From an uncultured Clostridia bacterium (GTDB taxonomy: Bacteria; Bacillota_A; Clostridia; Christensenellales; Aristaeellaceae), in the NCBI GenBank assembly GCA_945871545.1, contig CAMBWJ010000042.1, positions 1 through 9,653 of the forward strand: a stretch of 9,653 bases of DNA, read 5' to 3'. Below, one piece after another: positions 1 to 9,653 of the stretch; positions within the stretch are counted from its first letter, which is position 1; each line of letters starts with the position of its first letter. Under the pieces are notes generated by a model. The model saw only the letters and a list, made by a program, of their open reading frames with translations, did not search any database and was not told where the DNA came from. Position numbers and translations under genes: made by a program.

Positions 1-2104
<2,104 letters not shown>

Positions 2105-2140
2105 TTCAGACCTCCAAGCGTCTCTATTTACGCATTTTAT

Positions 2141-2169
2141 AGTATAGCACAGAAAATTCGGCCCCGCAA
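2141..2169 (-). promoter_or_regulatory. Predicted sigma-70/SigA promoter of secA
   Basis: Read on the minus strand: -35 TTGCGG (2169-2164), 17-bp spacer, -10 TATACT (2146-2141). The -10 is preceded by TGC, giving an extended -10. A start site about 7 nt downstream would leave a leader of roughly 30 nt carrying GGAGG. The weak -35 is offset by the extended -10. Motif matching only. Confidence 0.6.
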
Positions 2170-2218
2170 GCATTTCGCAAAAACACAAAATTTCCCCAAT
2201 AGATAAATCTAGTTTTAT

Positions 2219-2247
2219 TTGATATTCCATCAATAGTATGTTATCAT
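2219..2247 (+). promoter_or_regulatory. Predicted promoter of the methyltransferase-nuclease island
   Basis: TTGATA (2219-2224, 5/6 consensus), 17-bp spacer, TATCAT (2242-2247, 5/6 consensus), preceded by TGT, so an extended -10. It lies about 48 bp before the chosen methyltransferase start, in an AT-rich region, and back to back with the secA promoter (the -35 elements are about 50 bp apart). No other promoter is evident between the two island genes, so one transcript probably covers both. The rest of 2105-2294 shows no gene; a TACGTA palindrome at 2270-2275 is the only other small symmetry seen. Confidence 0.65.
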
Positions 2248-2279
2248 TATTATGGTAGATTGTATGCGTTACGTATGAA

Positions 2280-2286
2280 AAGGTGG
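2280..2286 (+). promoter_or_regulatory. Ribosome binding site that sets the methyltransferase start
   Basis: AAGGTGG ends 8 nt before ATG 2295. A GTG at 2283 is in the same frame and would add four residues, but it lies inside this Shine-Dalgarno sequence. ATG 2295, giving MAGNDNLHM, is therefore preferred. Confidence 0.75.
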
Positions 2287-2294
2287 GTATCATT

Positions 2295-3525
<1,231 letters not shown>

Positions 3526-3527
<2 letters not shown>

Positions 3528-3531
3528 GAGG
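3526..3531 (+). promoter_or_regulatory. Shine-Dalgarno of the nuclease gene, inside methyltransferase tail 3
   Basis: AGGAGG lies 7 nt before ATG 3539. It starts within the TAG stop of methyltransferase tail 2 and is read as Arg-Arg when the methyltransferase is in the tail-3 register. It fixes the nuclease start at 3539 rather than the in-frame ATG 3494, which lacks such a site. Confidence 0.85.
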
Positions 3532-3538
3532 AGAAGTC

Positions 3539-4630
3539 ATGCAAATCAAGTTACATGAAATCCCTGTCCGTGATGTTATCGATGGTTACATTGACAGCGC
3601 AGAAAACGGTGTGATCGGCTATGGTGGCCGCCTGAACATCCGCCCTGCCTTCCAGCGCGAATTCATCTACAAGGACAGGCAGCGGGATGAAGTCATCCGA
3701 ACCATCATGAAGAACTTTCCGCTGAACGTGATGTACTGGGTGAAGGGCGACGATGGAAATTACGAGGTGCTGGATGGTCAACAGCGCACCATCAGCATTT
3801 GCCAATATGTCAGCGGCGATTTTTCCATTGAGCACATGGGATTCGACAACCTGACCCAGACGGAGCGCGACCAGATTCTCAACTATCCGCTGATGATCTA
3901 CATCTGCGAAGGCAATGACAAGGAAAAGCTGGACTGGTTCAAGATCATCAACATCGCGGGCGAACAGCTGACCGCGCAGGAACTGCGCAATGCCATCTAT
4001 ACGGGTGAATGGCTGACGGAGGCAAAGAAGTATTTCAGCAAATCTTCCTGCCCTGCCTATCACATCGGCGGAGACTACATGAACGGTTCTGCAATTCGGC
4101 AGAACTATCTCGAAACAGCAATCAAATGGATTGCCGCACGGGACGGAATTGAAATTGAGGATTACATGGCGCAGCACCAGCATGACACCAATTGCAATGA
4201 GTTGTGGCTGTATTTCCAGTCCGTTATCAACTGGGTCAAGGTGGTCTTCCCGAAATACCGCAAGAAAATGAAGGGACTGGACTGGGGCATCTTCTACAAT
4301 AAATACGGTTCAGGGAAATACGACCCCAGGCAGTTGGAAACCCGCATCGTTGAGCTGATGGAGGACGAAGACGTTACCAAGAACTCCGGCGTGTACGAAT
4401 ACCTGCTGAGCGGCGATGAAAAACATCTGCACATCCGGTCATTCACCCCGAAAATGGCACGCGCGGCATATGAGCGTCAGAAGGGAATCTGTCCCTGGTG
4501 TGGAAAGCAGTTTGAGATCGACGAAATGCAAGCCGATCACATCACACCGTGGAGCAAGGGCGGTAAGACAAGTGCGGAGAACTGCCAGATGCTCTGTGCA
4601 GATTGCAACCGGCGAAAAAGCAATATCTGA
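3539..4630 (+). CDS. DUF262-HNH protein, probable restriction/defence nuclease partnered with the methyltransferase
   Basis: The 363-aa product combines two recognisable parts. An N-terminal DUF262 (ParB/GmrS-like) domain covers about residues 1-230, with RPAFQREF (35-42) and the hallmark DGQQR (79-83), associated in this superfamily with nucleotide-dependent nuclease control. A C-terminal HNH (beta-beta-alpha metal) domain covers about 305-363: zinc-type C318-x2-C321, the catalytic-type D-H at 333-334 in QADHITPWSKGG, N348, and C353-x2-C356 followed by NRRK. All expected HNH residues are present, so DNA cleavage is likely, though the target is unknown. Placement directly after an EcoRI-family methyltransferase suggests it cuts DNA lacking the partner's methylation; the alternative is a GmrSD-like modification-dependent (type IV) activity. 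The gene is clearly richer in GC than the methyltransferase but poorer than the chromosome. Domain calls are firm; biological role is inferred. Confidence 0.9.
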   Translation: MQIKLHEIPVRDVIDGYIDSAENGVIGYGGRLNIRPAFQREFIYKDRQRDEVIRTIMKNFPLNVMYWVKGDDGNYEVLDGQQRTISICQYVSGDFSIEHMGFDNLTQTERDQILNYPLMIYICEGNDKEKLDWFKIINIAGEQLTAQELRNAIYTGEWLTEAKKYFSKSSCPAYHIGGDYMNGSAIRQNYLETAIKWIAARDGIEIEDYMAQHQHDTNCNELWLYFQSVINWVKVVFPKYRKKMKGLDWGIFYNKYGSGKYDPRQLETRIVELMEDEDVTKNSGVYEYLLSGDEKHLHIRSFTPKMARAAYERQKGICPWCGKQFEIDEMQADHITPWSKGGKTSAENCQMLCADCNRRKSNI

Positions 4631-4635
4631 GTATT

Positions 4636-4666
4636 CAAGGGCGCAGGCTGAACGCTTGCGCCCTTG
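4636..4666. terminator. Shared convergent hairpin terminator
   Basis: CAAGGGCGCA (4636-4645) and TGCGCCCTTG (4657-4666) form a perfect 10-bp stem with an 11-nt loop. It lies 6 nt after the nuclease stop and 8 nt beyond the transglutaminase stop on the other strand. On the plus strand it is followed by T/G-rich TTGGTTGT; the minus-strand side lacks a T-run. It probably ends the island transcript and may serve both directions, but neither tail is a classic U-tract. Confidence 0.6.
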
Positions 4667-4673
4667 TTGGTTG

Positions 4674-7130
4674 TCACGGAATCTGCTCCAGATCGCCGAG
4701 GCCGTGGAGCACGCGGCGGAGGGTGTAGCGCAGCTTCTCGCTTCTGCGCATGGAGTTCAGGAAGGTAAGATACGCGCGCCTGCCCGACTCCAGCGTCTGC
4801 CGGGTGACGGGCCTGCCGGAGTAGCGGCTCCGGGCTACGTCGGAGACGAAGCGCTCGTAGTCGTCGTTAGGCAGCGCCTGCACCGCGCGGCTTGCAAAGG
4901 CCTCCGGGGTCTCGCCGTTCATGGGCGCAAGGCCCGTCTGCGCAAGCAGCGTCAGGATGGCGCGGTACAGAATCAGCGCAGCCGCCGCGCCGCTGCGGGA
5001 GGCCATGCACATCTTCAGGGGATCGGTGGCCATGAGCCGCCTGCGCACCCACAGCGTAAGCAGCGCGATCAGCGCAAGCACAGCCAGCACCGCAAGCAGG
5101 ATCCACAACCATGTGAGGTTCCGATCCTCATTCGGCGCATTGTCCGGCCCGTCGCCCTCCGGCTCCATGGGCGGCGGATTGGCGGAGCCGTCGTCGGGAT
5201 TCTCCGGCGGAGGATTGTCCGCATCACTCTGACCGTCGCCGTCCGCGCCGGGATCCGGCGTGGGCGTGGGCGCGCCGTCCATATCGCCGTCGGAGGAATT
5301 GCCCGCGTCCGGCGTGGGTGTGGGTTCGCCGTCGGAGCTGCCCGCGTCCGGGGTGGGCGTGGGTTCGCCCTGATTCGTGAGATCGTCGTTCTCGTAGGGG
5401 GTCTCCCCGCCATCGTCGCTCTCGGCGGCTCCGTCCGCGTTCGCGGACTCGCCCTGCGCGCCGTCATTGGAATCGCCGCGCTGGTTCTCCACGGCCCGGG
5501 CGGTGGGATCGAAGGCCGTCCAGCCGAGGCCCTTCAGGTAGACCTCCACCCAGGCGTGGGCGTTGCGGCCGGTGACGATGGTCTCGCCGCCGTCGTTTGC
5601 GGCCACATAGTAGCCCTCCACGTAGCGCGCGGGCAGGCCCGCCATGCGGCACAGCACCGCCATCGCCGAGGCGAAGTAGCTGCAGTAGCCCGCCTTCTCC
5701 TCCAGCAGAAACCAGGACACGAAGTCCCGGTTGCCCTCCGGGTACCTGCCGTCGAGGGTGTAGCGGTAGTTGTTCGCCAAGTGGTTCTGGATCGCCAGCG
5801 CCTTCTCCGCGTCGGTGGTCGCGCTGCCGGTCAGCTCCGCTGCGAGGGCGTAGACCCCGTCCTCGATGCCGCCGGGCAGCGCGGTGTACTCCGCAAGCAT
5901 GTCATCGTAGTTGGGGTCGCTTGCGTCCCAGCTTCGGGAGGCCGCAGCGATCAGCGCCGCGTCGCTGGAAGGCACACGTGCCGTCAGGCGGTAGCTGTCC
6001 CCCGGCTCCACGTCGCGGGTGAGGAAAATTTCGCCGGTGGAATTGTAGTACACCGCGTCGGAGAGGCCCATGTCGAATTCCTGCATGTGCGCGGGCACGA
6101 ACAGCGTGCTCGTGTCGGTTCCCAGCACCTCCACAGCGACGCTTACGTCCACGAACGCGTCGTTTTCGGACACGATATCTGCGCCGAACACCTCGCTGCG
6201 CACCCTGCGGTGGGTGAAGTCGTAGTACAGGTAGCGGGCCTTGGCCTGATCGTCCACCCAGGAGTAGCCCGTGTAGCTGCGCTTGATGGTGCCGCGCAGC
6301 AGGACGTCGCTGTCGGTCTCCACCCGCAGCACAGGATCGCTCGTCGGCTCCGCAGGCCCGCCCAGCATGGCAACCACGTTGTCCCCGATCATGCCCGCCC
6401 GGTCGTAGCCCTTTTCGTTGATGGAGAAGGGCAGGCGCTGCTGGGTGAAGTGCACGTAATCGTCCACGATGGAGCGAATCTCCATCGCAAGGTTCTCCAA
6501 GGGGGCCCAGGTGAGCCGGTTCGCGGGTGCGAGCGCCAGCGCAAGCAGCACCAGCGCAAGCGCGGGCACGAGGATCACCGGGCGCACGCCCTCACGACGG
6601 CGCTCCATGGGCAGCGCAAAGGCCGCAACGCCCGCGATCAGTCCGGGCACGGCCAGCCACAGCGACAGGCCCTCGTTCATCGCGAGGCCGCAGATCACCG
6701 CCGCCAGCAGCACCATCAGCGCAAAGGACGCGCTGGAGGGCTGGCGCAGCAGGGCTGCAAACAGCGCGCCCAGCATCAGCGCCGCGATCAGCGCCATGCC
6801 TCGGCCCGCAGAGACGTGCTGCATCAGCTGCTCCGCGCTCAAACTGCCGCTCTCGCGGAAGTCCGTTATCATCGCGGAGATCTCCCCCGCGCAGCGCCCG
6901 ATCAGCAGCGCAAGCCCCAGCACCACGGTTGCGGCTGCGGCAATCGTCCACAGCGTGCCCCTTCGGCCCAGCTGCACCGCAAGCGCCGCCGCCAGTGCGA
7001 CGGCGTAGACGCTCAGCCAACCGATGTCAAAGCCCATCGCGCGCACGGCCACGAAGGCGGCGCAGCCCGCCATCAGCGCGGCGGTCAGCGCCATGCATGC
7101 GGCGCGCAGGATGCGGTTCAATCTATCCAT
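4674..7130 (-). CDS. Membrane-anchored transglutaminase-like protein (TgpA type), last gene of MoxR operon
   Basis: The 818-aa protein has about seven hydrophobic segments in residues 8-205 (for example 10-30, 38-55, 60-78, 111-128, 133-150, 156-173, 184-202). An extracytoplasmic region with the transglutaminase core follows, holding the full catalytic set: C483 in EKAGYCSYFAS, H525 in NAHAWVEV and D541 in AFDPT. Residues about 548-670 are an acidic, Pro/Gly/Ser-rich linker with three PTPTPD units. A further membrane helix (about 672-695) and a cytosolic helical tail (about 700-818, DUF4129-like) complete it. The family is tied to cell-envelope protein processing or crosslinking, but the substrate is unknown. 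ATG 7130 is the first start after an in-frame TGA; its AGAGG ribosome site is about 15 nt away, unusually far, so translation may lean on the upstream gene 51 nt away. Family call is strong. Confidence 0.92.
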   Translation of the reverse strand: MDRLNRILRAACMALTAALMAGCAAFVAVRAMGFDIGWLSVYAVALAAALAVQLGRRGTLWTIAAAATVVLGLALLIGRCAGEISAMITDFRESGSLSAEQLMQHVSAGRGMALIAALMLGALFAALLRQPSSASFALMVLLAAVICGLAMNEGLSLWLAVPGLIAGVAAFALPMERRREGVRPVILVPALALVLLALALAPANRLTWAPLENLAMEIRSIVDDYVHFTQQRLPFSINEKGYDRAGMIGDNVVAMLGGPAEPTSDPVLRVETDSDVLLRGTIKRSYTGYSWVDDQAKARYLYYDFTHRRVRSEVFGADIVSENDAFVDVSVAVEVLGTDTSTLFVPAHMQEFDMGLSDAVYYNSTGEIFLTRDVEPGDSYRLTARVPSSDAALIAAASRSWDASDPNYDDMLAEYTALPGGIEDGVYALAAELTGSATTDAEKALAIQNHLANNYRYTLDGRYPEGNRDFVSWFLLEEKAGYCSYFASAMAVLCRMAGLPARYVEGYYVAANDGGETIVTGRNAHAWVEVYLKGLGWTAFDPTARAVENQRGDSNDGAQGESANADGAAESDDGGETPYENDDLTNQGEPTPTPDAGSSDGEPTPTPDAGNSSDGDMDGAPTPTPDPGADGDGQSDADNPPPENPDDGSANPPPMEPEGDGPDNAPNEDRNLTWLWILLAVLAVLALIALLTLWVRRRLMATDPLKMCMASRSGAAAALILYRAILTLLAQTGLAPMNGETPEAFASRAVQALPNDDYERFVSDVARSRYSGRPVTRQTLESGRRAYLTFLNSMRRSEKLRYTLRRVLHGLGDLEQIP
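5251..5370 (-). repeat. PTPTPD linker repeats in the transglutaminase
   Basis: Three copies of the hexapeptide PTPTPD, embedded in Gly/Ser/Asp-rich sequence, lie at about residues 590-595, 603-608 and 621-626. The first two units recur with a 13-residue (39-nt) period (GEPTPTPDAG-SSD). This is a low-complexity extracellular spacer between the catalytic domain and the last membrane helix, and its copy number could vary among strains in frame. Confidence 0.8.
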
Positions 7131-7181
7131 GAAAGCGATTCAGTACCTCTCAAAATGGTTCTTAATATGAAGGAAAGTCCG

Positions 7182-8399
7182 TCAGGCGCCGAACAGCGGA
7201 TCCGGCGTGGCGCTCTCGCGCTTGCTCCGGGGCGCGGGCTGCATATCCTCCTGCCAGGGATCCACGGTGCGCACCTGCACGCCGGACATCTTCAGCCGCT
7301 CCAGCATCTCCAGCGCCTCGTCCCGGGGCGCGTCCGTCACCCAGATCAGAAGCACCCGGATGCCGCTGCGCTGCATGCGCATGGCGATGTCCGCTGTGCG
7401 GCTGGTCATGCGGCTGGTGGCAAGCACCGCGCCGCCCGTGCGCTGCATGCGCTGGAGCATCAGCATCAGCACCTGCTCGTAGGGGTAGGGGCTGTCGAAC
7501 GCCACGTGCATCAGCGCCTCCACAAAGCCCGGCAGATCTGCCACGCTCTTGCCCGCGATCTCCTGCGGGCGGGCGCTCTGCAGCGGCATGCGCACCGGGA
7601 AGCCCGCCTCCAGCTGGGCCTTCGCGGCGCTCAGGCTCTCCTCGCAGATCAGATCCTCCAGCGTAAGCTTTAAGTCCTGCAGTGCGGTGATCTCGCTCAG
7701 GTCGGGGATGATCAGCGTGTCCGGGCGGGCGCTCTCCTCAAAGGTGCGCACCATCAGCTCCCGCTTGCGCAGCGTCAGCTTCCAGTGCACCTTCTTTAAT
7801 TCGTCGCCCTCCTGCCACTTGCGGATATCGGAGGGCGAGGCGTTGTCCTCCGTGGCCCGGGACCGGAACTCCGGCCCCACGTCCGAGGCCTTCAGCTCCA
7901 TGGCGGGAACCGGGTGCGACCGGGGGTAGACCTCTACCCGCATCAGACGGCTTTTGGACCTGCGGCTGAGCTCGAACAGGCCGAACAGGTCGGAGGTCGA
8001 CGTGCCGGTCACGCCCACCTCATAATCGCCGCGATGGGGACAGCGCACCACGTTGCGGAAGCTGCGCTTTGCAAACGGCGGCATGGAGACGCTGATCTCC
8101 TGCCGTCCGCCGCCCGCGCCGGGCACGTTCAGCGTCACCCGCAGGTTGCCCGCAGGCAGGAGGGAACGATGCTCCAGCGTGAGGATGGTCATGAGCTTCT
8201 CGCCGCGCTCCACCCGGGGACGCACGCCCTTCATGGAGATCCGGGCGGTGAAGAGCGTCCACAGCACCGAAGCCAGACCGTAGACCACCATCAGCAGAAG
8301 GATAAAGAACAGCAGATAGTAGATGCGCGTGCCGGTGGCGAGTCCCGCAGCCAGCAGGGCAACCATCGCCGCCAGCACGCCGATCAGACGCGCGCTCAC
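7182..8399 (-). CDS. DUF58 family membrane protein
   Basis: This 405-aa protein has two N-terminal membrane helices (about residues 5-22 and 26-48). A beta-rich region follows, then the DUF58 signature at about 190-221: SDIRKWQEGDELKKVHWKLT followed by LRKRELMVRTFEE. The remainder is a von Willebrand A-like fold typical of the family. It begins with GTG, whose bases overlap the TGA stop of the MoxR gene in a GTGA junction, with AAGG a few nt upstream, so the two are translationally coupled. DUF58 proteins are routinely encoded with MoxR ATPases and are thought to be their clients or adaptors at the membrane. The biochemical role is not established. Its stop is 51 nt before the transglutaminase gene. 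Confidence 0.9.
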   Translation of the reverse strand: MSARLIGVLAAMVALLAAGLATGTRIYYLLFFILLLMVVYGLASVLWTLFTARISMKGVRPRVERGEKLMTILTLEHRSLLPAGNLRVTLNVPGAGGGRQEISVSMPPFAKRSFRNVVRCPHRGDYEVGVTGTSTSDLFGLFELSRRSKSRLMRVEVYPRSHPVPAMELKASDVGPEFRSRATEDNASPSDIRKWQEGDELKKVHWKLTLRKRELMVRTFEESARPDTLIIPDLSEITALQDLKLTLEDLICEESLSAAKAQLEAGFPVRMPLQSARPQEIAGKSVADLPGFVEALMHVAFDSPYPYEQVLMLMLQRMQRTGGAVLATSRMTSRTADIAMRMQRSGIRVLLIWVTDAPRDEALEMLERLKMSGVQVRTVDPWQEDMQPAPRSKRESATPDPLFGA

Positions 8400-9343
8400 T
8401 TGACCTTCACCGGCACCTGCACGCCCTGCATCACGCCCGCCAGCACGCGCTCGGCGGTCATGTTGCGCATGCGCGCCTCGGCGGAGAGCACCAGGCGGTG
8501 GGCCAGCACCGGCTCCGCCATGCGCTGCACGTCCTCGGGGGCCACGTAGTCCCTGCCCTCCAGCAGCGCCCGGGCCTGGGACGCGCGCAAAAGCGAAATC
8601 GCCGCGCGGGTGGACACGCCCAATTGCAGCGCGCCGCTCTTGCGGGACGATGCTGCGATGGCGGAGATGTAGGCGCGCACCTCGCGGGAGGCGTGCACGC
8701 CCTCCACCTCCTGCTGAAGACGCAGGATGTCGGAGCTGGTGCAGATGGGCCGCAGCTCCTCCATGGGCTTCCTGCCGGAGGAGTAGCGCTCCAGGATGTC
8801 CGTCTCCTCCTCCGCCGTGGGATAGCCGATGGACACGCGCATGAAGAAGCGGTCCAGCTGGGCCTCCGGCAGCGGATAGGTGCCCACGAAGTCCACCGGG
8901 TTCTGGGTCGCCAGCACGATAAACGGCTCCGGCATGGCGTAGGTCGTACCGTCCACCGACACCTGCCCCTCCTCCATCACCTCCAAGAGCGACGACTGGG
9001 TCTTAGGCGAGGTGCGGTTAATCTCGTCCGCCAGCACGATCTGGCTCATGATCATGCCGGGGCGGTACTCCAGTTCGCCGGTCTTGAAGTTGACGATGGA
9101 GTAGCCGGTGATGTCCGAGGGCGTGATGTCCGGCGTGAACTGGATGCGCTTGAAGGAGCAGTCCAGTGAACGCGCCAGGGCGCTGGCCAGCGTGGTCTTG
9201 CCCACGCCCGGAACGTCCTCGATCAGCACGTGGCCCCGGCACAGCACCGCGATCATCATCAGCTCCACCGCGCTCTCCTTGCCCACGATCACCTTGCCCA
9301 CATTCTGCTTCAGCAACTGCGCAAAGCGCTGCGTAACCTGCAT
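8396..9343 (-). CDS. MoxR family AAA+ ATPase
   Basis: The 315-aa product is a AAA+ chaperone-like ATPase of the MoxR family. Walker A is PGVGKT (about 45-50), Walker B is IVLADE (102-107), sensor 1 is in LATQNP (N148), and an arginine in EAQLDRFF (R165) fits the arginine finger. A lid domain follows with GVSTRAAISLLRASQARAL, as usual in MoxR. The start is placed at 9343 because AAAGGAG lies 10 nt upstream; an in-frame ATG at 9418 would add 25 residues reading through the leader and is not supported. It heads the MoxR-DUF58-transglutaminase operon, a common triad in which the ATPase is believed to remodel or activate the membrane partners. Full family length and all motifs are present. Confidence 0.95.
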   Translation of the reverse strand: MQVTQRFAQLLKQNVGKVIVGKESAVELMMIAVLCRGHVLIEDVPGVGKTTLASALARSLDCSFKRIQFTPDITPSDITGYSIVNFKTGELEYRPGMIMSQIVLADEINRTSPKTQSSLLEVMEEGQVSVDGTTYAMPEPFIVLATQNPVDFVGTYPLPEAQLDRFFMRVSIGYPTAEEETDILERYSSGRKPMEELRPICTSSDILRLQQEVEGVHASREVRAYISAIAASSRKSGALQLGVSTRAAISLLRASQARALLEGRDYVAPEDVQRMAEPVLAHRLVLSAEARMRNMTAERVLAGVMQGVQVPVKVK

Positions 9344-9447
9344 ATTTTTGTATCTCCTTTGAATAAACTGCAAATCCTGTCGGGGTTTAGACGGAAAACT
9401 GCCGCTTTCTGGTTCCATGCCCCGGTAAAAACTGATATTCCAAGTTT

Positions 9448-9476
9448 AGTATAGCGATTTTTCCGCCGAATTACAA
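9448..9476 (-). promoter_or_regulatory. Predicted promoter of the MoxR operon
   Basis: On the minus strand: -35 TTGTAA (9476-9471, 4/6), 17-bp spacer, -10 TATACT (9453-9448). It predicts a leader of about 98 nt ahead of the MoxR start. The -10 hexamer is identical to that of secA. No riboswitch-like fold was recognised in the leader. Confidence 0.55.
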
Positions 9477-9503
9477 GAAAATCCCCACAAGCGCGGGGTT
9501 TTG

Positions 9504-9512
9504 TGCTATAAT
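9504..9512 (+). promoter_or_regulatory. Extended -10 promoter of the nnr gene
   Basis: TGC-TATAAT is a perfect -10 with the TG extension (9504-9512). A -35 at the 17-bp position (CCCACA, 9484-9489) is poor, so the extension probably carries recognition. It faces away from the MoxR promoter, whose -35 lies nearby. A CACAA/TTGTG inverted pair (9486-9490, 9501-9505) overlaps the -10 and could be an operator, but this is weak. Confidence 0.6.
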
Positions 9513-9555
9513 ATTTACTGGAAAGTCGTATTTTGATGCACAGGAGGCATGTGGC

Positions 9556-9653
9556 ATGCGCACGCTCATCACACCACAGGCCATGCGCGATGGCGAGGCG
9601 CGCTACTTCGCGTCCTCCGGCGTTCCTTCCATAGAGGTCATGGAGCGCGCGGC
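9556..9653 (+). CDS. nnr: NAD(P)H-hydrate epimerase/dehydratase (YjeF/Nnr), N-terminal fragment
   Basis: Only 32 complete codons are visible, reading MRTLITPQAMRDGEARYFAS then SGVPSIEVMERA. This is the typical start of the YjeF N-terminal (epimerase) domain, where a T-x-x-x-M-R-x-x-[D/E] helix precedes a G-[IV]-P-x-x-x-[LV]-M-E-x-A helix. The enzyme repairs hydrated NADH and NADPH: the N-domain interconverts the epimers, and in most Bacillota a fused C-domain dehydrates them. AGGAGG (9542-9547) lies 8 nt before the ATG. An ATG at 9549 is out of frame. Fusion to the dehydratase cannot be checked here. Confidence 0.8.
   Translation, partial: MRTLITPQAMRDGEARYFASSGVPSIEVMERA

Noticed and set aside
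2105..2294. Possible attachment site or target duplication at the island edge
   Set aside because: No matching direct repeat was seen near the other edge around 4630-4670.
4416..7673. 1085-codon plus-strand open frame
   Set aside because: It overlaps the nuclease 3' end in another frame and then runs antisense to the transglutaminase and DUF58 genes. Its His/Arg/Gly/Ala-rich translation is a composition artefact.
9483..9498. CCCC-N8-GGGG followed by TTTT as a terminator
   Set aside because: The stem is only 4 bp and the -10 element begins just after it. No plus-strand gene upstream would need termination, so it was not called.

Overview
The window reads as a chromosomal segment of a GC-rich, low-GC-phylum-style bacterium, most likely a Clostridia-type Bacillota. 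The basis is strong purine-rich Shine-Dalgarno sites, extended -10 promoters and the sequence character of SecA and the MoxR/DUF58/transglutaminase operon; species cannot be told. The core genes are GC-rich. A two-gene block at about 2120-4635 is much poorer in GC and on the opposite strand, and looks like an acquired island.

Layout. 1-2104 (minus) is the first 701 codons of secA, running off the left edge. 2105-2294 holds back-to-back promoters for secA and the island. 2295-3527 (plus) is an EcoRI-family adenine-N6 DNA methyltransferase. 3539-4630 (plus) is a DUF262-HNH protein, a likely nuclease. A 10-bp-stem hairpin at 4636-4666 sits between the convergent ends of the nuclease and the next gene. 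4674-9343 (minus) is a three-gene operon transcribed MoxR ATPase, DUF58 protein, membrane transglutaminase. 9344-9555 holds a second divergent promoter pair. 9556-9653 (plus) is the first 32 codons of an NAD(P)HX epimerase/dehydratase (YjeF/Nnr).

The striking element is in the methyltransferase. Near its 3' end an uninterrupted (AG)25 tract (3305-3355) encodes (Glu-Arg)8. A dinucleotide tract changes length in 2-nt steps, so it can move the ribosome into any of the three frames. Downstream of the tract all three frames stay open, and each ends in its own version of the same C-terminal motif, Y-x-R-[VLI]-x-I-R-R: YFRVLIRR (frame reached with 24 units, stop 3413), YARLLIRR (current 25 units, stop 3525) and YRRITIRR (26 units, stop 3556). 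The cassettes are related and offset by 79 and 58 nt (each 1 mod 3), so successive copies fall in successive frames. This looks like a three-state C-terminus selector rather than an ON/OFF phase switch: slippage would exchange the methyltransferase tail without ever losing a complete enzyme. The three stops also lie at different distances from the nuclease start (about 123 nt upstream, 11 nt upstream, or overlapping it), so the same slippage could tune nuclease translation. The sequence structure is directly visible; the functional consequence is inference.
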